Assembly: GCF_020091585.1 (NCBI RefSeq)
Contig: NZ_CP083582.1
Location: forward strand, 4,278,001-4,342,000
Source of the DNA: Kovacikia minuta CCNUW1
GTDB lineage: Bacteria > Cyanobacteriota > Cyanobacteriia > Leptolyngbyales > Leptolyngbyaceae
Direction of reading: 5' to 3'
DNA: 64,000 bases
Of the stretch, positions 44,541-53,852 are shown piece by piece (positions within the stretch are counted from its first letter, which is position 1; each line of letters begins with the position of its first letter). A program made the translations under genes and the position numbers. Below the pieces are notes generated by a model. The model did not search any database. It had not been told where the DNA came from and saw nothing but the letters and a program-made list of their open reading frames with translations.

Positions 44541-44774
44541 AGATGTCGTCACAACAGTTGCCAGGTTAATAGGAGCCAGGAGCCAGGGTTTTGTACAAAT
44601 TATTCAGGACTGCCATCAGAGCTTGAATAAAGAATAGCGCCATACCTTGAAGCGGTCAGCGGTCAGCAATCCGTCAATCGCTAATCGCTAATCGCTCATC
44701 CAAAAGTGTAAAGTTGTTCTCTAATCAGCCTCCCATGCACGAACGCACCTCCAACCACACGAAAATCCTTTTTC

Positions 44775-44848
44775 CCACACCCCATACCCCATACCCCACA
44801 CCCCACACCCCACACCCCACACCCCACACCCCACACCCCACACCCCAT
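44775..44848 (+). repeat. CACCCCA heptamer array upstream of holB
   Basis: About ten tandem units of CCCCACA/CCCCATA, ending 20 bp before the chosen holB start. It may replace the usual 5' leader of the gene. Confidence 0.9.
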
Positions 44849-44869
44849 TCTCTAACCCCTGAAACGTCC

Positions 44870-45841
44870 ATGTCGCCATTTTCTCCCCTCATCGGTCAGC
44901 CACAAGCAGTTGAACTTTTGACCCAGGCAGTGACCAGAAACCGGATTGCCCCTGCCTACCTGTTTGCAGGACCAAGCGGCGTAGGGCGCGGGTTGGCGGC
45001 AGAATGTTTCATTGAGCTGTTGTTTCATCGTGAGCGTTCTAACCTAGAAAATTCGGCGATTCTACGCCATCGAATTTTGGCACGCAACCATCCCGATTTG
45101 CTCTGGGTAGAGCCAACCTATCTGCATCAGGGGAAGAGGCTATCTGTGGCAGAGGCGATCGCCGCAGGCATTCGGCGCAAATCAGCTCCTGTGATCCGTC
45201 TGGAGCAGGTGCGGGAGATTGCCCGTTTTCTTGCCCGTGCCCCCCTGGAGGCTCCCCGTTCCATCGTGGTAATTGAACAGGCTGAAACGATGGCAGAGGG
45301 AGCGGCAAATGGATTGTTGAAAACCTTAGAGGAACCCGGACAGGCAACCCTGATTTTAATTGCGCCAGGGGTGGAATCCCTTTTGCCAACCCTGGTTTCC
45401 CGTTGTCAGCGGATTCCATTTTACCGACTGCCCTCAGAAGCGATGGCAGAGATTCTCCAAAAGGCGAATCAGGCAGAAATTCTCAACCAACGAGAAGTGC
45501 TGCACCTAGCTCAGGGCAGCCCCGGAGCAGCGATCGCCCACTGGCAACAACTCCAGGAAATTCCACCCGATTTGCTCCAAACATTGAGCCAACCTCCCCG
45601 CTCTTACCGGGCAGCCCTTGACCTCGCCCGCCAGATTGACAAAACCCTGGAGCCAGAAACCCAACGCTGGCTAATTGACTACTTACAACAAACCTACTGG
45701 CAGCAAATGGTTTCAGATTCCCAGCTTACTTCCCGTCTGTTGCCCATTCAGCTGCTCGAAAAGGCGCGTCAGTATTTGCTGCAAAGCGTGCAACCTCGCC
45801 TTGTTTGGGAGGTTATGCTGGTCAAAATGGTGCAGGTTTAA
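44870..45841 (+). CDS. holB: DNA polymerase III subunit delta prime
   Basis: 323 residues from ATG 44870 (MSPFSPLIGQPQAVELLTQA). The AAA+ clamp-loader fold is visible: YLFAGPSGVGRGLAAECFIE at the P-loop position, where the Walker Lys is replaced by Arg (GVGRG) so nucleotide binding may be weak, as is usual for delta prime. SRCQRIPFYRLPSEAM carries the SRC motif. ANGLLKTLEEPGQATLILIA is also typical. It forms the clamp loader with HolA and DnaX. The longer frame to 44714 is repeat-derived and rejected. Its stop overlaps the stop of the convergent next gene. Confidence 0.92.
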   Translation: MSPFSPLIGQPQAVELLTQAVTRNRIAPAYLFAGPSGVGRGLAAECFIELLFHRERSNLENSAILRHRILARNHPDLLWVEPTYLHQGKRLSVAEAIAAGIRRKSAPVIRLEQVREIARFLARAPLEAPRSIVVIEQAETMAEGAANGLLKTLEEPGQATLILIAPGVESLLPTLVSRCQRIPFYRLPSEAMAEILQKANQAEILNQREVLHLAQGSPGAAIAHWQQLQEIPPDLLQTLSQPPRSYRAALDLARQIDKTLEPETQRWLIDYLQQTYWQQMVSDSQLTSRLLPIQLLEKARQYLLQSVQPRLVWEVMLVKMVQV

Positions 45842-46353
45842 TAGCCCGGTGGATTTTTGAACCGGACTCCATATTGCGGATCAACCACCACCTCCGGGCT
45901 GGGACGGGTATAGCTTTGTACCGTCAGGATGTTCAGGTTGGGATAGTAAGCCGGATAATAGGATGCGGGCGGGTAATAGGAAGAATTGACGATCGTCGGA
46001 TTGATCAGCGTCGAATTCCGAATCGAACTATTGATTACCGTTGGATTCACCAACACAGAGTTGGAGATTCCAGGGTTGGAGCGCCGATAACGCTGCGACC
46101 CGCTATGTCGGTAGGGTTGCGGATTAACGTAGGTAGAGGGCGCTGGATAATAATAACCAGAACGGGGCGATCGAGTTCCTGAAACTGGAGCGCTATAGGG
46201 AACAGAGGAACCTCCAATCATGCGATCAGCCCCCGGAAAAGGAACAGAGTACGTGATCCCAACCGGATTTGCACTGGCAGGAACAGCTCCCAGGCTTGTT
46301 CCGATCAAACAGGGAATCACAACACTGAGGGAACGAAAATACTTCAGGGACAT
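45838..46353 (-). CDS. Secreted Tyr/Pro/Asn-rich protein
   Basis: 171 residues from ATG 46353 (MSLKYFRSLSVVIPCLIGTS), with a signal peptide ending near VPASA. The mature protein is low in charge and rich in Tyr, Pro, Ser and Asn. It has a run of about 10-residue units carrying Asn-Pro-Thr or Asn-Ser-Ser turns (VLVNPTVINSSIRNSTLINP), which could form a short solenoid, and a Tyr/Pro block (SSYYPPASYYPAYYP). No family recognised; probably periplasmic, cell-wall or sheath associated. It converges on holB with overlapping stop codons. Confidence 0.6.
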   Translation of the reverse strand: MSLKYFRSLSVVIPCLIGTSLGAVPASANPVGITYSVPFPGADRMIGGSSVPYSAPVSGTRSPRSGYYYPAPSTYVNPQPYRHSGSQRYRRSNPGISNSVLVNPTVINSSIRNSTLINPTIVNSSYYPPASYYPAYYPNLNILTVQSYTRPSPEVVVDPQYGVRFKNPPGY

Positions 46354-46392
46354 CACAAAGGAACTCCAGCCTCAATATTCTTAGAACTTCCG

Positions 46393-46459
46393 AGAAACCG
46401 GGTTTCTGATCGGAATACACAACGGGACATGAGCATCTTACGGAAGAAACCCGGTTTCT
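46393..46459. repeat. Two copies of an AGAAACC-GGTTTCT palindrome
   Basis: AGAAACCGGGTTTCT (46393-46407) and AGAAACCCGGTTTCT (46445-46459) are each palindromic and can also pair with each other. This is a known kind of dispersed cyanobacterial palindrome. It lies upstream of the secreted-protein gene. Confidence 0.65.
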
Positions 46460-46600
46460 GTACCGACGCTCTAGCTATCTTTCAGATACTCCTAGCGTAA
46501 CCTGTTTCAGTTAAGACGTTTGCTTTGTGCCAGAGGTTCCCTCAAGGGCTTCCGGTTCTCTTATCATGGGCAGTAGTGTCTACAGGTTGATTGCAATACC

Positions 46601-47137
46601 GTGAGTTCAGAGGATAACTTAGAAATTCTCCAGGCAGAGTACCAATCTGGCAAAACCGCATTTGAACGGGGAGAATATCGCAAATCGGTCAAACATCTGG
46701 AAACAGCAAATACTTTGTCCAATCCCCAATCTCGGTTGGGAGGGGAGATCCAGACCTGGTTAGTAACCGCCTATGAGGCTGCGGGGCAACGATCGGAAGC
46801 GATCGCCCTGTGCAAACAAATCACCCGCCACCCCGACTACACTACCCGCAAACAGGGGAAGCGCTTGCTGTATATCTTGGAAGCCCCCAAACTCAAAACC
46901 CGCCCAGAATGGCTGACTCAAATTCCCGATTTAACAGAACTGGCAGAAAGTGATCCGCAGGATCGACGGGGAAGTTCTCTGGGTGGTTCTTCCAGCAAAC
47001 AACCTGAAAAACCTGGCTTTCAACTGGAACCCATCGATCTGAGCCAAGCCAATACACGGGATAATCGCTTTATTTGGGTTGCCCTGGGAGCGGCTGGTTT
47101 GGCGCTGCTAAGCCTGATCTGGTTAGCGCAAGGGTAA
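46601..47137 (+). CDS. TPR-like protein with C-terminal membrane anchor
   Basis: 178 residues starting with GTG at 46601. The N-terminal half resembles tetratricopeptide helices (AEYQSGKTAFERGEYRKSVK; TAYEAAGQRSEAIALCKQIT), the middle is a polar linker, and the last about 20 residues form a membrane span (FIWVALGAAGLALLSLIWLA). This would put the TPR part in the cytosol. The architecture is common in cyanobacteria; function unknown. It converges on the HlyD gene, with AAGTTTT heptamers in between. Confidence 0.7.
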   Translation: MSSEDNLEILQAEYQSGKTAFERGEYRKSVKHLETANTLSNPQSRLGGEIQTWLVTAYEAAGQRSEAIALCKQITRHPDYTTRKQGKRLLYILEAPKLKTRPEWLTQIPDLTELAESDPQDRRGSSLGGSSSKQPEKPGFQLEPIDLSQANTRDNRFIWVALGAAGLALLSLIWLAQG

Positions 47138-47171
47138 AAGGAGGAGAGTTTTAAGTTTTAAGTTTTGAGTT

Positions 47172-48395
47172 TTATTGCAAAATAATCTCTCCATCGGCGG
47201 GCATGCCGGGTTTGGCAAAACCAGCAGGATTGTCGATCGCCAATTTGACGCCAAATACCTGCCGGACGCGATCGTCCCGAAAGTAGATATTTTCTGGGGT
47301 AAAAGAGGCTTGCGGATCGATCGCCACAACTTTGGCATTGAGCGGCTGTTGATGGTCTGGGTCGGAGTCGAGAAACACCTTTGCCTGTTGTCCCACCCGC
47401 ACCCTGCCAATCTCTCCTTCGGGAATAAATCCTCGCAGGTAAACGGTGTTGAGATTGATCAGCGACAGGACGGTTTTGCCCGTCGCAACAACGGCTCCTG
47501 GTTCTACGCTACGGGCAGTCACCACTCCATCAATTGGACTGGCAATGTTGAGGTAGGTAATCTGGGCTTGAATTTGTTGCTGGGCTGCCAGGGCATTTTT
47601 AATATCCGCCTGGGCAGCCTGCAATTGGGCGTATGCCTGTTTCCGCTGCTGGTTCAAAGCTGACAACTGGGAACCTCGAATGGCGGGGTTAAAACTGGAA
47701 GACTGAGCCAGGGCAAGCGCGCCTCTGGCTGCATCCACCTGTTTCTGGGTGGATTCTACGGTTGCCAGGGCGGTTTCGTAGTTGGTCTGCGCCTGATCAA
47801 ACTGTTGCTGGGTTACGGCTCCTTCTTTAAGCAGTTGGCTGTAGCGATCGCGATCAATTTTTGCCAGCCGCAATTGGGATTGGGTTTGCTTTAGTTGGGC
47901 TTCTGCTGTTGCCTGATTGGATTGGGCTTGATAAACCCGCCCCTGGTTATCTTGCTGGGATTGCAACACATTCAATTCTGATTCCCGCATCTGATTTTCA
48001 ATCACAGCAATTTGCAACTGGGCCTGCTGTGCTTGCTTCTGAGCCGCTGCAACCCTGGCGGCTGCACCCTGCAACTGTGCCTGCACCTCATCATCATTAA
48101 TCCGCACCAGCAACTGACCTCGCTTGACGGCATCCCCCTCCCGCACCGCAATAAAATCAACCCTTCCCCCGGTTTTTGCGCCAATATCCGTCTCGTATCC
48201 TTCAATGCGCCCACTCACCTCCAGATCAGCGTTAATTGGACGCCCCAAAAAGTACCAGATGGCAGTCCCGATCGCAACCAGGGCAACAATTCCTCCCCCA
48301 ATTAAAATACGAGGATTGGGTTTACGTCGATGTTTCGATTCCAGAACGGGAGTATCTGAAGCGCCCTCTGCGGAACTGGGAATACTTTGGGTCAT
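47172..48395 (-). CDS. HlyD-family membrane fusion protein (YbhG/EmrA-like)
   Basis: 407 residues. A single N-terminal membrane span (about 31-50, ILIGGGIVALVAIGTAIWYF), then a lipoyl/barrel-sandwich half (GRIEGYETDIGAKTGGRVDF, VREGDAVKRGQLLVRI), a long coiled-coil hairpin rich in Ala and Gln (about 105-285), the second lipoyl half (ASPIDGVVTARSVEPGAVVA) and a beta-barrel domain. It is a periplasmic adaptor linking an inner-membrane exporter to an outer channel. It is divergent from a TetR gene with a perfect palindrome between. No ABC or MFS partner is adjacent; the tandem-ATPase gene at 62030 is a candidate of the right type. Confidence 0.9.
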   Translation of the reverse strand: MTQSIPSSAEGASDTPVLESKHRRKPNPRILIGGGIVALVAIGTAIWYFLGRPINADLEVSGRIEGYETDIGAKTGGRVDFIAVREGDAVKRGQLLVRINDDEVQAQLQGAAARVAAAQKQAQQAQLQIAVIENQMRESELNVLQSQQDNQGRVYQAQSNQATAEAQLKQTQSQLRLAKIDRDRYSQLLKEGAVTQQQFDQAQTNYETALATVESTQKQVDAARGALALAQSSSFNPAIRGSQLSALNQQRKQAYAQLQAAQADIKNALAAQQQIQAQITYLNIASPIDGVVTARSVEPGAVVATGKTVLSLINLNTVYLRGFIPEGEIGRVRVGQQAKVFLDSDPDHQQPLNAKVVAIDPQASFTPENIYFRDDRVRQVFGVKLAIDNPAGFAKPGMPADGEIILQ

Positions 48396-48440
48396 AACAG
48401 CAGCCTGTGAAGAACGGTCACAGAATACAAGGAGTCAAAG

Positions 48441-48469
48441 AAATCATACTAGACAGTCTAGTATGATTT
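48441..48469. promoter_or_regulatory. Perfect 29-bp palindrome, probable TetR operator
   Basis: Arms AAATCATACTAGAC (48441-48454) and GTCTAGTATGATTT (48456-48469) are exact inverted copies around one A. It lies in the 110-bp gap between the divergent HlyD and TetR genes. TetR-family repressors usually bind such a site next to their own gene and control both directions. Confidence 0.85.
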
Positions 48470-48505
48470 ACGACAAACGCCGGAAAAATTAAATATCTAA
48501 TTACC

Positions 48506-49195
48506 ATGCTTGAAAGCTCTACATCTCAGTTTGTAAATTCATCGACTACTCTACTAGAGGGTTTTTCACCCCCCATCAACCAGAAGCAGGAACAGATTTT
48601 GCAAGGAGCCATGCAGATATTTTTGAAATCTGGCTATGCGGAAACCAGTATGGATCGGGTAGCGGCAGAGGCAGGGGTTGCCAAACAAACAATCTATAGC
48701 CACTTCCAAGATAAGGAGGGGCTGTTTAAGGCACTGATGGAACGGGTCACAATTAACCGCTTCCAGACACTTTTTATGGATAAAGGGCAGTTATCGGAGG
48801 AAGCTTTTGAGCAACAACTGGCGCGTGAACCCGCGATCGTATTGCGCCAGGTTGCAGAGACATTCCTGACATTGAAATCTGATCAGGAGTACACTTCTCT
48901 GCTGAGAATTATCATTGCGGAGTCGGCACGCTTCCCGGAACTGGCGAAACTCTATACACGCAGTGTCATTCAACGGGGACGGCAATTGCTCTGTCGCTAT
49001 TTTGATGCTCATCCAGAACTGGACATCAAAGATTCGGAAGCCATGGCTCAGATCTTTATTGGTTCACTGGTTTCCTATATCCTGGCGCAGGAAATTTTGC
49101 ACGGCAAAGAAACCATTCCCCTGGCCAGCGATCGTCTGGTCAGTAGTCTCGTCAATCTGGTCGTCAGTCAAATTAAGCCGGATGAAGAGCGTTAA
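48506..49195 (+). CDS. TetR-family transcriptional regulator
   Basis: 229 residues. The helix-turn-helix is SMDRVAAEAGVAKQTIYSHF after a helix starting KQEQILQGAMQIFLKSGYAE; the start has an unusually long polar N-terminal extension of about 25 residues. The C-terminal domain (AETFLTLKSDQEYTSLLRII; ESARFPELAKLYTRSVIQRG) resembles the AcrR/CecR-type ligand domain. It probably represses itself and the divergent HlyD gene through the palindrome at 48441. Inducer unknown. Confidence 0.88.
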   Translation: MLESSTSQFVNSSTTLLEGFSPPINQKQEQILQGAMQIFLKSGYAETSMDRVAAEAGVAKQTIYSHFQDKEGLFKALMERVTINRFQTLFMDKGQLSEEAFEQQLAREPAIVLRQVAETFLTLKSDQEYTSLLRIIIAESARFPELAKLYTRSVIQRGRQLLCRYFDAHPELDIKDSEAMAQIFIGSLVSYILAQEILHGKETIPLASDRLVSSLVNLVVSQIKPDEER

Positions 49196-49198
49196 GGA

Positions 49199-49345
49199 TT
49201 GAGGGGGAAGGGGAAAGGGGAAGGGGGAAGGGGAAAGGGGAAGGGGGAAGGGGAAGGGGGAGGGGGAAGGGCGATCTGTTCTTGGTGTTGGGTCTTCATC
49301 CCTCATCCCTCATCCCTCATCCCTCATCCCTCATCCCTCATCCCT
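49199..49345 (+). repeat. GGGGAAG and TCATCCC heptamer arrays
   Basis: A purine array of GGGGAAG/GGGGAAA/GGGGGAA units (about 49203-49272), a short spacer, then seven or so TCATCCC units (about 49298-49345). G-rich precedes C/T-rich, as elsewhere. It fills the gap between the TetR gene and IS256 copy 2. Confidence 0.9.
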
Positions 49346-49388
49346 TATTCCTCAGCTTTCATTTCCGGCGAAAGCGGTATTGAATTTG

Positions 49389-50766
49389 GTTAGTGTCACG
49401 AATTTTTCGCCACGGTTTTACGGTCATGTTTGGCATGATCACGCTCAATCACGAGGAAAAAGACAGTGAGGCAACTCGTTTCATGCGGGAATGCCCCAAT
49501 TTCATCTGACTTGGTGCGAAATTCTCGAAATAGCCGCTCCAAATGATTAGTGGTGCGAATATGCCGATGCAGGTTTGGTGCAAATTGATAGAAAGTCAGG
49601 GTCAACTCTAGATCGCGTTGAAAGACTTGGATGGCTTTGGGTTCTTGTGTTTCCCATTTGGTGATGAATTGCTCTAACCGTTGCCTTGCCTGCTCCAAAG
49701 TCTCTGCATTGTAGATTTGATAAGCCTCAGAGGCAATTTCAAATCGACGCTGCCGTTTGGCATCTTCCCGCTTCAGGGGTTGTTCCTGCTCATCGGTTTT
49801 CGGCAAATCCTCATAACTCAAATAGCGCTCAATCCCTCGGATTTTGTGCGTGATACAGCGTTGCTGTTGGGCCTGGGGCAAGGTCTTTTTCAACGCCTTG
49901 GGCAATCCCAAACTGCCATCACTGACCACTAATTTCACCGCATCGGCTTGCAGTCCTCGGGCGATTAAATGCTCAAACAAGGCCTCCCACTCTGCTTCTC
50001 CTTCGTCGGAGGCAATCTCATAATGCAGGATTTCATAAGACCCATCCTCCCAGACGGCTAGAACTGCCAAAATTACCCGTTCTTCGGCCTGCCGACTTTG
50101 TCGCAGATGTCCTGCCCGGTCTAGCTTAAACGCTTCTCGGGTATATTGAATCTCTACCCACACCCCATCGACGATTAATATCGCAGGGGTTTTGCCAATC
50201 GGGGCTAAGCGACGAGTGTCTAAGTGTTGCTGAATCTGGAGGGTGACTTGGTTCACAGCACTGCGGGAAAGCACATGTCCTATGAGAAAATATAGCGCCT
50301 CTTGCAAATCTCTCAACGACAGTCCCATCACATACAAACAACACAACCAGTTGAGCAGGTTGCCTAAGCCCCGTTGGTAACGTTGGAGAATCTGCCACTC
50401 TCGTTCTGGGTTGCGTTCTCGTAATTTCGGAACTCGCAAATCCTTCACCTGGCCATACTGGGTATCGAGTCTCCGTTGAAAATACCCGGAACGTCGAGGT
50501 CGATCGTCTCCCATTTTGGCTAGTTCTGCCTTGAGTTCCTCTTTCAGTGCGCTCTCCAAGGTGATTTTGACGGCACTGATGACGGCCTCTCTGAGGGCCT
50601 GTTCTAACGCCTCATCCAGTTCAGGTTGAAAACTGACGGCTTTGACTCGATGGATTTGTTGTTCTCGTTGGGCTATGGTCATGGGAAGCTCCCCTCTCGA
50701 TGGAGTTCCTCTACTGTCACTGAATCTTTTTTCTCTGTCTAATGGCGAAAAATTCGTGACACTAAC
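49389..50766 (-). mobile_element. IS256-family element, copy 2, 1378 bp
   Basis: Same 24-bp terminal inverted repeats, length and orientation as the copy at 21676. Flanked by a different 7-bp direct repeat, GAATTTG (49382-49388 and 50767-50773), so it is an independent insertion. It lies 106 bp before the P-type ATPase start and may affect its promoter. Confidence 0.92.
49396..50682 (-). CDS. IS256 (Mutator-like) transposase, copy 2
   Basis: 428 residues from ATG 50682 (MTIAQREQQIHRVKAVSFQP), the same translation as the copy at 21683. The frame is open further upstream to 50817, but those 45 residues are partly outside the element and are not part of the protein. Catalytic motifs are intact. 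Confidence 0.92.
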   Translation of the reverse strand: MTIAQREQQIHRVKAVSFQPELDEALEQALREAVISAVKITLESALKEELKAELAKMGDDRPRRSGYFQRRLDTQYGQVKDLRVPKLRERNPEREWQILQRYQRGLGNLLNWLCCLYVMGLSLRDLQEALYFLIGHVLSRSAVNQVTLQIQQHLDTRRLAPIGKTPAILIVDGVWVEIQYTREAFKLDRAGHLRQSRQAEERVILAVLAVWEDGSYEILHYEIASDEGEAEWEALFEHLIARGLQADAVKLVVSDGSLGLPKALKKTLPQAQQQRCITHKIRGIERYLSYEDLPKTDEQEQPLKREDAKRQRRFEIASEAYQIYNAETLEQARQRLEQFITKWETQEPKAIQVFQRDLELTLTFYQFAPNLHRHIRTTNHLERLFREFRTKSDEIGAFPHETSCLTVFFLVIERDHAKHDRKTVAKNS

Positions 50767-50872
50767 GAATTTGCTGTACGAGATCCGGAACTTTAGACTA
50801 TGCTGACCAATTAGCACCGATCCGGTTACCTCCCGTAGGAATGTTCACGCACCTGAGAAAAACGCTGTCATC

Positions 50873-53672
50873 ATGCAAAGCTGGTATCAAATTGAAGCTG
50901 CTGAAGTTCTCCGCCAACAGGGAACCAATGAAAAGTCTGGATTGAGTTCTGGGGAAGTCACTCGCCGACTGGAACAGTATGGTCCCAATGAATTGAAAGA
51001 GCGTCCGCCCAAAAGCCCCTGGCTCATGCTGTGGGAGCAATTGATCGCGACGACAGTTCTGGTCTTGATTGTGGCGGCGGTCGTTTCGGCAATCTTGGGA
51101 GATTACAAAGATGCGGCAGCGATTATGGCGATCGTCATTTTTAACGCGATTCTAGGCTTCTCTCAGGAATATCGGGCTGGAAAGGATTTTGCTGCCCTCA
51201 AAAAAATGGCAGTACCCAAAGCGCGGGCAGTGGCGGGAAGGGGAATGGCAGCAGGTTCTCGCTTCCGAACTGGTACCCGGAGATATTATCCAGCTTGAGG
51301 ATGGGGATCAGGTGCCCGCCGATGCCCGCCTGCTGGAATCGGTTAACCTGCGCACCCAGGAATCCGCATTTACCGGGGAATCGGAATCGATCGAAAAAAG
51401 TATCTCGCCGATCGGGGGGGAGAAGTTGCCCCTGGGTGATCAGCGCAACATGGTTTTTATGGGCACGATCGTCACCTACGGACGCGGGCAAGCCATCGTG
51501 ACCGAAACCGGCATGCAAACCGAACTCGGCAAGATTGCCGACTCCATGCAATCCGTAGAACAGGAGCAAACCCCCCTGCAACGCCGCCTCGATCAGGTTG
51601 GGCGGAAACTGGCACTGGTTGCCCTGGTTCTGGTTGCAATCATTTTTGGCTTTGGGCTGTTCCGGGGCGAAAATTTTGAAGACATGTTCCTGACAGCGGT
51701 CAGCCTTGCGGTTGCCATCATTCCCGAAGGGTTGCCAGCGGTTGTGACTATTGCCCTGGCGTTGGGTTCCCAGCGGATGCTCAAACGGAGGGCGCTGATT
51801 CGCAAATTGCCAGCGGTGGAAACCCTTGGCTCAGTTACCACCATCTGTTCTGACAAAACAGGCACCCTGACTGAAAACCGGATGACGGTCACGATTCTGT
51901 CCCTGGCAGGTCAACGGGTCGATTTGCGCGAGTCCTATGCCGAGATCACCTCGCGTTTGGATGGAAACAAGTCCATCTTTAAACCAGGGGAAGGCAGCCC
52001 CTTGCCTCCACCGATGGCCATTACTCTGGTGGGGAGTGCCCTTTGTAATAATGCTCTGGTGCCCGATCGCTGCGATATCGAGGCTGCACCAGAGGATAAA
52101 TCCTTGAGTGATTCGGATATGCCGAAGGCGATCGGTGATCCAACGGAAATTGCGCTGGTGGTTGCTGCCGATCGGCTGGGGTTGGACAAAGACGAGCTGG
52201 AGGATCTGTTTCCCCGGCGAGCAGAAGCCCCCTTTGATTCCGATCGCAAACGCATGACTACCATCCACCAGATCGAACGCGAAAACGGGCATTGGAAGCA
52301 GGAAAATGCGTCTTCCCATCTGCTTCCTGATATTTCCACCTTTGCCCCTGCACGCTACATTGCCTTCACCAAAGGATCGGTGGATGGTCTGCTGCAAATC
52401 TGTAGTCAGGTCTGGAACGACAACCAATTGGAACCTCTCGATGCCGCATGGGATGAGAAAATTCGCGATCGCAACGATCGACTGGCATCATCGGGAACCC
52501 GTGTCCTGGGGGTTGCCTTCCGTCCGTTGGAGAACTTGCCCCCATCGGGCACCGAAGTTGACCTGGAGCAAAACCTGGTCTTTGCTGGGCTGATTGGGAT
52601 GCTCGACCCTGCCCGACCAGAAGCCAAAATCGCTGTCCAGACCTGTAATGCAGCAGGGATTCGGACTGTGATGATTACGGGCGACCACCCCTTGATGGCA
52701 AAACACATTGCCGAAGAACTGGAAATTTCCAGAAATGGTCAATACCTCACGGGACAGGATCTCAACAAGCTTTCCCTGCCGGAGTTAGAAAAAGAAGTAG
52801 AAACTGTCTCCGTTTACGCGCGGGTGTCGCCCCAACAAAAACTGACGATCGTGGAAGCCCTCAAAAATCGGGGACACATCGTTTCGATGACCGGCGACGG
52901 AGTGAACGATGCTCCCGCCCTAAGCAAAGCGGATATCGGTGTGGCAATGGGGATTACGGGCACCGACGTTGCCAAAGAGGCGGCAGATATGGTGTTGCTA
53001 AACGACAATTTCGCCACGATCGTGGCTGCGGTAGAAGAAGGACGGGTGATCTACGACAACATCCGCAAATTCATCCGCTATAACCTGACGGGTAACACCA
53101 GCGGCGTGGTCATCATGCTGCTGGCTCCATTTCTAGCCATGCCCCTGCCCCTCAAACCGACTCAAATTCTCTGGATTAACCTGTTGGCAGATGGGCTGTT
53201 GGCACTGGCACTGAGCGTTGAACCCGCCGAAAGCAACGTCATGCAGCGCCCCCCTTACCCCCCCAATGAAAGTGTATTCAGCCGGGGCGTGGGCAGAGAC
53301 ATCATTTGGGTCGGCTTGCTGATGGGCCTGGTATTTCTGGGAGTCGGCTATTACTTCTGGTCAACCGGATGGGAGAACTGGCAAACGATGGTATTCGCGA
53401 CCCTGGCATTTTCCCGCATGAGTTTGGCACTGGCAATGCGATCGGAGCGCGATTCCCTGGTCAAGCTAGGGCTGTTATCGAATAAGCCAATGCTAGGGGC
53501 AGTTCTGTTGACCTTTGGATTGCAGATGGCTGTCGTTTATGTCCCCTGGCTACAGGGCATTTTTGAAACGAGAGCCTTAACAAACCAGGAGTTATTGATT
53601 AGTTTGGCAGTCAGTACGGTTGGCTTTTGGGCGGTGGAGATTCAAAAGTTGATCATTAGAAGTCGAAAGTAG
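50873..53672 (+). CDS. Ca-type (P2A) cation P-type ATPase, PacL-like, one-base frameshift
   Basis: ATG 50873 ([20 protein letters not shown]). Signatures: actuator loop [15 protein letters not shown]4 site [16 protein letters not shown], phosphorylated Asp in [15 protein letters not shown], the hinge [20 protein letters not shown], and TM6 [12 protein letters not shown]. The PEGLP and NxxD motifs fit calcium pumps of the SERCA/PacL type. The frame breaks at about 51232: the text gives [14 protein letters not shown], but dropping one G of GTGGCGGG gives [14 protein letters not shown], joining the two parts into about 932 residues. Everything else is intact. IS256 copy 2 lies directly upstream. 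Confidence 0.9.
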
Positions 53673-53692
53673 GTGTCAGGTGTCAGGGGATA
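53673..53692 (+). repeat. GGTGTCA heptamers after the P-type ATPase
   Basis: Short tandem AGGTGTC units directly after the stop codon, the same unit and position relative to the gene as behind queA and the PstS-like gene. Confidence 0.7.
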
Positions 53693-53852
53693 GGAAAAGA
53701 TAAACGATAAAAATGCTTCTTACCCCATTTCCCTATTTTCCTCAGCCATCCCCCATTGTTTTCCCGGTAAGTCTGCGGCAAATTTGCTCAGGCTCATAAT
53801 CTATTGGCGTTCACGTCCCGCGAGGTAGTCAGCTACCTGATTCCGTAAGCTT

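Larger units (their letters stand above)
44361..44869. other. Repeat-filled gap between PiT and holB genes
   Basis: Contains a MITE-like repeat (44446-44540), TAATCGC heptamers (about 44675-44698) and a CACCCCA array (about 44775-44848) running up to holB. An open frame from 44714 into holB is made of repeat peptide (PTPHTPHPT) and is probably not translated. Confidence 0.6.

Noticed and set aside
44714-44869. N-terminal extension of HolB made of PHTPHPT repeats
   Set aside because: Family alignment begins at MSPFSPLIGQ, and the extension is just a heptamer array, which is open in any frame. Translation is possible but unsupported.
49199-49345. CRISPR-like array
   Set aside because: Units are 7 nt in direct tandem with no spacers, so these are simple heptamer repeats, and no cas gene is present.
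21676-50766. Composite transposon bounded by the two IS256 copies
   Set aside because: The 28 kb between them is mostly housekeeping genes, and each copy has its own different target duplication, showing independent insertion.
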